A stretch of 64,000 nucleotides of DNA from Fennellomyces sp. T-0311. Lineage: Eukaryota; Mucoromycota; Mucoromycetes; Mucorales; Lichtheimiaceae. Where the stretch lies: the NCBI GenBank assembly GCA_025266875.1, contig JALLLT010000029.1, positions 310,001-374,000 on the forward strand. Direction: 5' to 3'. The translations under genes were made by a program, and so were the position numbers. The notes below the pieces were generated by a model, which was given only the letters and a program-made list of their open reading frames with translations, had not been told where the DNA came from and did not search any database. Below, piece by piece: positions 57,748 to 64,000 of the stretch. Within the stretch, counting starts at the first letter, position 1, and every line of letters starts with the position of its first letter.

Positions 57748-60293
57748 GATAGGTGTGTGAGAAAATAAAGGCGAAAGAAAGTCAAAAAAGTGCTATTCAA
57801 GTCAGCTCAGATATTTGGTTGCATCAGCGGCAGATGATCAAACCTTATTGGGTCACAATCATGTAAAGGTTGCACAGCTCACTTTTTGGCCATAGCAATA
57901 TATAGAGAATAGTATAATGCCATGGGATGTCGGCAGGTTGATATATAGCTTGAACCGTGTGAAACAATAAAGTGGTCGCCTTCGCATAGTACTTGGTATT
58001 TCCTAGGGCCGAGGTAAATATACTTTCATACGAGAGTTTAATTGGATGGGGATCAAGTCTCTGGACAGAGTCTCGAGGAACGACTTTCCTGTGCTTTGCA
58101 ATAGAGCAAGCGATTAGAATAGATCGTTCTGTGTTATCGAACCCCCATTCTGTATGATTCTTCACATCTAACGACGTAAACCATCACTGCGCGAGGCCCA
58201 ATCCAACCCTTGGTGACTTGAATTCTTCAGGCTATAACTACTGTGCATATACAGAAGCTCATGACCTTAGTTATGATCCTCCGGGTGGCGTGTAAGGTGT
58301 CCTTTCATATAAGTGAGATGACGAAAAGTAAAAAATTGCGTATGAGACACCTGGAAAAAGTAAATCAGTGTGCCAAGATTTTGCTTCCTTTTTCTTCTTT
58401 GGAAATGACCGAGAACCAAGCGGTAAGTTGTTGAATCTCATGTATATGTAGCATGACGTTTAACTTGATTCTCTGTTTTAGAAAGACTCTATCCATTAAC
58501 GCCTACCAGCGGTTAAGGTAAGCTTAACTGTCATTATACATGCGAGAGGTGAACTAAATATTAATATTCAAATCAGGAAAAAAAGCCTCTAAAATAGGTA
58601 CAAGTCTTCAAAAGTAGTCATCGAGGATGCAAACGTCTTTCAAGTATATTGAACCTTCCTCTCGAAACTCTAACACTCAATCTCAAAAGGCGGCATTCTA
58701 GTATCAACAGTTGACATACATAAGCAAAAAGTTGAACGAGAAGTTGAACAAAGCGCTCGGCCCACTTTTTGGCCATTTCTCGGTCCCAGATTACGCTAGG
58801 AACACAAACTCAATGGTTCCATATTGCTTCCAGTATTTACCATTCCTTATAAAATGCAGAGCATACCTCTGGATCAATTTTTTGGTATCTCGGCGAAAGG
58901 CGAAAGCCGCACTTTGTTAAGCAAACTTTTTCTGGGTCGTTGGTTTTGCTAACTGCTAACATTATTGGATTCGTCGTTGAATTCTCTAAAAAATGCGAAC
59001 ACACCAAGGAAGTCTGTTCGCTGGTTCAGTTTTTATTCAACGAAAAAAGGCTTTCAAGTCGATCTCTCAAGGTGATAACGTTTGGCTTTTCGACTTACTC
59101 GACATTTCTCGAATTCATTCCATATGTTCTCTCTTGCTCTGGCATTTTATGCCATATGCTTTTCGCCTCTGGCTTCTCCCATTTCAAATGCTTTCGGCCG
59201 ATTTTGGTTTGATAGGAGCTTACGCGTTTACGTTCATAACTCTATCACAAATTGCACTAGAAACGTAAGCACAAGGATCCATAAAGTGCGCGTTTTGGAA
59301 GGTCTAATACAAAAGTTGAAACATGCTCTTGCATCATAAAAGCGTTTTGTGAGTCACGTTTTAACCGCCAAAAATCGCATTTCTTCCGAGCAGACTTCTC
59401 CCTTCACAAGTAAGACCCTAAGCCGTTACCATCACTGGTTACGCATGTAATTTCTCTACAAAAGTACTTGTATACCAAGGAGACTTAATCGCTGGTCGAG
59501 TCAGTAACCGTGTTCAAAGATAACAGGTGCAACTTTATGGATGTGGGCTAACACCTTGTATTATTTCTATACTGGCAGATCCGTAAATCTTCCATAAATA
59601 AATTCAAATCTTTTCAAATACGTACGTAGCATCGTCTTGTACTCTTTTTTCGTTATTCAGGTAAGCAGTACAAGTATTAGTTTTTGTCGTTGAGCATTGC
59701 GCATCATACAAATAGCCGATTGTTTCAGGAAGCCAGATTTACTTAAACACATATCATGTTCGCTTTGTCGCCTATTAAGCCTGCCTCAGTTTAGACTTGT
59801 CAAGCTAGTGCTGGATGCTCGGTACGATAATTCGAAACGGTGCCTAAGACCCAGTTGTCTATCGGCAGTATCCTGATCTTTTGCTTTCAGGTTTCATTGT
59901 ACAAAGTGAACCTGTTACAGCTAAAGCACCTCAGGAATCCAATCGCTGAATCAGTTTCTATCCAGGAAAAATGCTAGTGCTCAAAATAGACTCGAAAGCT
60001 TTAGCTTAGGCCCTGGTGTAAGTCCAGCATACCACACAGATAGAATCAAAAGCTTTTTTTTTTGCAATCCTCACCAGAATCCCCGGAAGCATTGATACTT
60101 CTTAGCAGCCATCATTGCTATGGGAACAGGGTGAGGAGATACCGGTTTCAGGAGTTTACTGATGCCTTGTAAGGGTTGCGCGGCACTGGCTATGGTGACA
60201 CTGCGCCTAACTTTCACACAGCTGCGATCAAATTTATCGGCTATAAATGGCGGAGCGGGCGCTGTTTGACTTCTTGCTGACCAACACCATTCG
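57748..60293. other. Repeat-rich intergenic region
   Basis: About 2.5 kb with no supportable gene. It contains copy B of the degenerate repeat (58749-59200) and further related motifs (AATCGCTG near 59489 and 59942). A minus-strand frame at 57845-58165 (106 codons) has no recognisable domain. TATAAAT at 60242-60248 lies 45 bp before the PEX14 start and is its likely TATA box. Confidence 0.5.
58749..59200 (+). repeat. Degenerate dispersed repeat, copy B
   Basis: Collinear with copy A (25873-26460) in direct orientation. It lacks the 151-bp MITE: AACTGCTAAC followed by ATTATTGGATTCGTCGTTG aligns across the point (about 58959) where copy A carries the insert. Confidence 0.7.
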
Positions 60294-61331
60294 ATGCGGG
60301 AAGATCTTATACAATCGGCTACATCATTCTTAACAGACCCCAAGGTGCAGGATGCGCCACTTACTAAGAAAGTGTCCTTTTTGGAATCCAAGGGCATGAC
60401 CGCCGAGGAGATTGAGGAGGCTCTTGCAAGAACAAATGGCAAATCGTCTGGAGCTACAGCTGTAGCGCCGGCAGCAGCAGGACCACCCGTCGCATATCAA
60501 GGTGGTGCTGTTGTGCATGCTCCTCCTCCCATTCCACAACGACCGACATACGACTGGCGAGATATATTTGTAGCGGGCGTCCTTGCTAGTGGTGTCAGCT
60601 ATGGCATATGGACCTTGGCCAAGGTACGATGATGCCCTCCAATATTTATCATCCAATCTGATTAACTTATGTAACTATAGAAACTGCTGGGCCCGTGGTT
60701 CCAGGTACCGACCCAAAAGGAATTGGACGAAGACAAGGAAAAGTTGGATGCTCAGTTCCAAGCAGGTATGGCTAGCGCGCGTACAAGCGTGTATACGCAA
60801 GGCTGACGATCGCATTTAGTCGAGGATTCATTGAAGGATTTGAAGCAACAAACGAGTGACGCCTTGACAAAGGTCTCATCGCAGTCAAAGAAAATCGACG
60901 AATCGCTAAGTGGACTGGAAACAGTGCTGAAGGACTTGAAGCAAGGCGACGCTGAGCGGGATCAAGAGTTCAAGAACGTCAAGAGTGATGTTGAATCACT
61001 GAAGGAGTTATTGCCACGCATGCTGGATCGAAACAAGGACGCACAAGCTAATGTATTGACAGATTTACAGAATGAAGTCAAGTCGCTCAAGTCATTGCTT
61101 ATGGCTCGTCGTCCGGTGCCCAGTGTTGACTCACCCTCGACTCCTGGCGCTCCTGAGCCGTCGTCACCATCCGGCTTATCCGCCCGTCTGACCAATGCCC
61201 TGAACTCATCCAGCTCACGCGCCGGTATTCCAGCGTGGCAGATGGCTGCATCGGGCGGAAGCAGCAACGCCAATGGCAAAGCCACCGAAACATCGTCCTC
61301 CACCTCATCCTCCACGACCCCCATCGCATAA
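60294..61331 (+). CDS. PEX14: Peroxin Pex14
   Basis: Docking component of the peroxisomal import pore; it binds Pex5 and Pex13. The N-terminal domain REDLIQSATSFLTDPKVQDA, then PLTKKVSFLESKGMTAEEIE, is the conserved Pex5-binding helix bundle. A Pro-rich linker (APPPIPQRPTYDW), which can bind SH3 domains such as that of Pex13, and a transmembrane-like helix (DIFVAGVLASGVSYGIWTLA) follow. A coiled coil (about residues 125-250) and a Ser/Pro-rich tail ending SSSTTPIA complete the protein. Introns are 60624-60680 and 60766-60819. The stop is the TAA at 61329-61331. An overlapping upstream ATG at 60247 is probably not in the transcript, because a TATA box overlaps it. Confidence 0.93.
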
Positions 61332-61693
61332 TTTCTGTAGAAACACCTTGTTTAATACCAAATAAAATAGCCGGATGCACGCGCCTGAAGAGCAAATGAC
61401 CTGATCCGAAAATGTTTCATCGGTTGAACTTTAAGCAAATGCATTACTCCACGGTATGCAACTACCACATTAAGGAGCGGGTTTGTCAAACCTGTCAAGT
61501 AAGGTCCTGAGCGCATCCATGTGCCGTTGACAGGCTGATAAAAGGAGCAGGAAACTAGGGAGAGCCAGACGATGACCTTCAAGTTAAATGAAACGGAGCT
61601 TCAAAACGACAATATAAGGAAGGGAAGGCCTGCTGCTCCAAGCAACAACTTGCGAAAAGACGAATATGAAAGTTGTGATCCACACCGTCCATT

Positions 61694-64000
61694 ATGCCCA
61701 AAGTCTCACTTGAAAAATCGCATTCGACGCTCTTTACTGCTTCAGCCATTTCCTTTGCGGTTCTTGTGACGGCAATATGGCCCAACGCATTCCACCAGTT
61801 GCTGTGGGCAATCAAGCTTGTGCTGACGACCGTACTGTCGCTTGTCGTGTTTAACATTCTTGTCCTCTATATCTACGTCAAGTACTTTGTCTCGCCCTCA
61901 CAAAATCGTCAACAGCAGCGCGAACGCGATTTCCGCCCGGTCCGTTTTGCCAATGTCAAGGCGTGGGCGTCAATACAGAAACAGCGCATGCAGGAAAACA
62001 CATTGCAGCTTCCGCATTCGCCGATCGCACCGGAATCTGAAGAGATATCCGAGACTTTTGAAGAGCTGATTTCGTACGTTCTTCGCGACTTTATCGATTA
62101 CTGGTTCGCGTACGTGGCCGGGCCACTCGAGGTCTCGTTCCGTAAATCCGTCGATAAGATCATCCGATCGGCCGCCCTTACCCTCATACAGCGTATCCAG
62201 GACGCCGATTTGTTTGGCATACTGGTCAACCGTTTGGTTCCACTCGTCACATCGCATATTTCAGAATTCCGTGCCGCCGAAATGTCATTGCGTGGACGCT
62301 CACTCGAACGGTCGCTCACTCAGTCAGACGAGTTGGATCTGCTGTTGGCATCGCAGTTCCGCTCCGGAAAGTTGCACCCGGCCCTGACAACAGCTGCCAT
62401 GACAACCAAACCGACAGAGGTGGTTCACTTGCGTCAGATCATCGAGCGGATCCTGCCGTATGTCTTGGATCCGAAAGATCTGGAGAGTGGACCGGTCAGT
62501 GTGATTGTGCGAGAGTTGGTCTCGTGCGCGGTACTGCAGCCCGTCCTGGATATGGTTGCCGATCCCGATTTCTGGAACCAGACCATCGATAACTATGTAA
62601 GTTTTTGCTATCATTGCACGTTTGTTTGGCTTCAAAGTTACTCAACGATATTACTATTGTAGTTGGGAAAAGCGATTAGAGAGCAGTATGTTCCACGCTC
62701 GTGGGAAAAGGTTGTGACAAAAAAATTAAATTAATTATTCTTATCTCTACAGAAAAATGGTCCGCAAGCTGCGAGAGGTGCTCAACAGGCACTCGACGGA
62801 TCTGGATGAGGTTGTGGAAGAGCTCACCGACCCGAAATCAGCCCTGTCAAGTGGCAAAGCTCAGAGACCCGGGTTGATGCCGATGAACTCCTTGTCTTCC
62901 ATGTTTGGCGATCAGTGGGACGATGAAGTGGATAGCAGCAAGCAGCGCGGATTCGGCAATATCAAGATGGGAAGGCGCACATTTCAAGAGTTTCTGCGCA
63001 TGATCGAGGAGGAAAAGAATCTGTTGGAGCTGAAGCGTGTGCGCAACGATATTGTGACCCAGATCAGAAAGAAACGTGCACAGATCCGTATGTGTATGCG
63101 CGATGAAAGAGAGGAAAGGGACTTACTTTGCTTATAGACGACCGAGATCCCGAGGAAGTCATCGACGGCGAAAAGGTGGAAGACGTTATCGTGTATCTCA
63201 ACCGGCTCAGCGTCGCAAAGAAGCGTGTCGACAAGCGAATTGCAGTGCTGACAGGTGAAAGCTACGATGCTCGGAAAGGGTCCAAATCCCAGTTCTTTTC
63301 ACCGCGTCGGAAACCCAGCGAGGCCAACACGTCACAACCGTTCGGGTTCAACTTGCATGATATTCTTACCAACACATCCGGCCTGTCGTACTTTATGGAG
63401 TTTATGGATCGACGTGGTGACATGATGAAGCTCCAGTTTTGGCTGATCGTCGAAGGGTTCAAGAACTCGGAAATGACAGGCGCACGCGATGACTCGACGT
63501 TCCTGCAAGACGTTCGCATGGTGTACGACATGTACTTGTCTGAAAGCGCACCACATCGACTACCCATTTCTGAGCAGCTCAGCGTCGACTTGAACAAAGC
63601 CATTGAGAAGGCCCAGCACTGCATGGCCGAGAACGAGGAGGGCAACGTATACACAGTTGTACAGGAGATGCGACAGCGAATGTATCAGATCCAGCAACAC
63701 ATCTTCTGGCAGCTTGAAAAGGAACACTTCCCTTACTTCAAACGATCAGATTTGTATTTCAAATATCTCGCTACGACCCCCAACTCGGCACCAGATACCA
63801 TACCTGAACGACGTAGCCTGGACGAGTCGACACTGTTTCGTCGCCCGAGCAGCAGCAACACATCTTCCGAGAACAAACCAGGTCGACTTGCAAGCAACGC
63901 GAGCAGCAGTAGTGGAAACGGCGCTCCTGGAAAGGTGCTTGAGCCTAGGCCACTGGAGAGAACCACATCGGCGGGTTTGGCGAAAAAGAACCCATGGCAC
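61694..64000 (+). CDS. MDM1: Mdm1/SNX13-type sorting nexin, 3' end beyond window
   Basis: These proteins tether the ER to vacuoles or lipid droplets. Two N-terminal hydrophobic helices (TASAISFAVLVTAIWPNAFH and LTTVLSLVVFNILVLYIYV) anchor it in the ER. A PXA domain follows (EELISYVLRDFIDYWFAYVA, then FRKSVDKIIRSAALTLIQRI, then VSVIVRELVSCAVLQPVLDM). After an acidic and helical stretch comes an RGS domain (LHDILTNTSGLSYFMEFMDR, QFWLIVEGFKNSEM, AHRLPISEQL-like, HIFWQLEKEHFPYFKRSDLY). Introns are 62597-62662, 62686-62752 (flanking a 23-nt exon) and 63088-63137. The PX and nexin-C domains expected in this family should lie beyond 64000. The sequence then enters a Ser/Pro-rich linker. Confidence 0.9.

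Noticed and set aside
57845..58165. 106-codon minus-strand frame
   Set aside because: No recognisable domain and it lies in the repeat-rich gap; insufficient support.
60247..60333. Upstream open frame overlapping the PEX14 start
   Set aside because: A TATAAAT box overlaps its ATG, so transcription most likely begins downstream of it.

Overview
The window is nuclear DNA from a filamentous fungus, most likely Mucoromycota (Mucorales-like). The evidence is densely spaced genes with many short GT-AG introns (about 45-75 nt), TACTAAC/CTAAC-like branch points, a Rhizopus-type secreted alpha-amylase, a UPF0658-type membrane protein, a Cdc10-type septin and Mutator-like transposons carrying an N-terminal CxxC...CxxC motif. 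Species cannot be fixed by eye.

Left block (1-24.6 kb), mostly housekeeping genes: a modular C2H2 protein cut by the left edge (-), a coiled-coil protein (+), ribosomal protein eS24 (+), a secreted aspartic protease (+), a LETM1/Mdm38 mitochondrial protein (+), a UPF0658-type membrane protein (+), septin Cdc10 (-), a four-finger C2H2 regulator after a 3-kb promoter-like gap (+), a large coiled-coil protein (-) and a TCP11/Sok1-type protein (-).

Middle (24.6-38 kb): a gene-poor stretch of degenerate repeats with a foldback element and a 151-bp CACTG-type miniature transposon, then a SET-MYND protein (-), a single-pass surface protein (+), a CCDC174 homologue (-) and Sof1/DCAF13 (+). The last two start about 100 bp apart on opposite strands.

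Transposon block (37.6-49.7 kb): a 3,503-bp Mutator-like element (MULE) with about 75-bp terminal inverted repeats and an exact 10-bp target duplication. Next to it lies a second, decayed MULE gene whose C-terminal region looks like a ubiquitin-specific (C19) protease. It is preceded by six tandem 20-bp units. An inverted repeat of about 260 bp flanks both genes, which suggests nesting. About 6 kb of AT-rich, gene-free DNA follows.

Right block (52.7-64 kb): alpha-amylase (+), a LYAR-type zinc-finger protein (-), mitochondrial ribosomal protein bL21m (+) and a short-chain dehydrogenase (-) whose stop codons lie 45 bp apart tail to tail. After another repeat-rich gap come peroxin Pex14 (+) and the first part of an Mdm1/SNX13-type sorting nexin (+) cut by the right edge.

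No gene cluster with one shared pathway is visible. The most unusual content is the nested MULE region and the MITE that has a filled and an empty site within the window. No CRISPR, rRNA or convincing tRNA gene was seen. All exon joins were read by eye from frame and splice signals.
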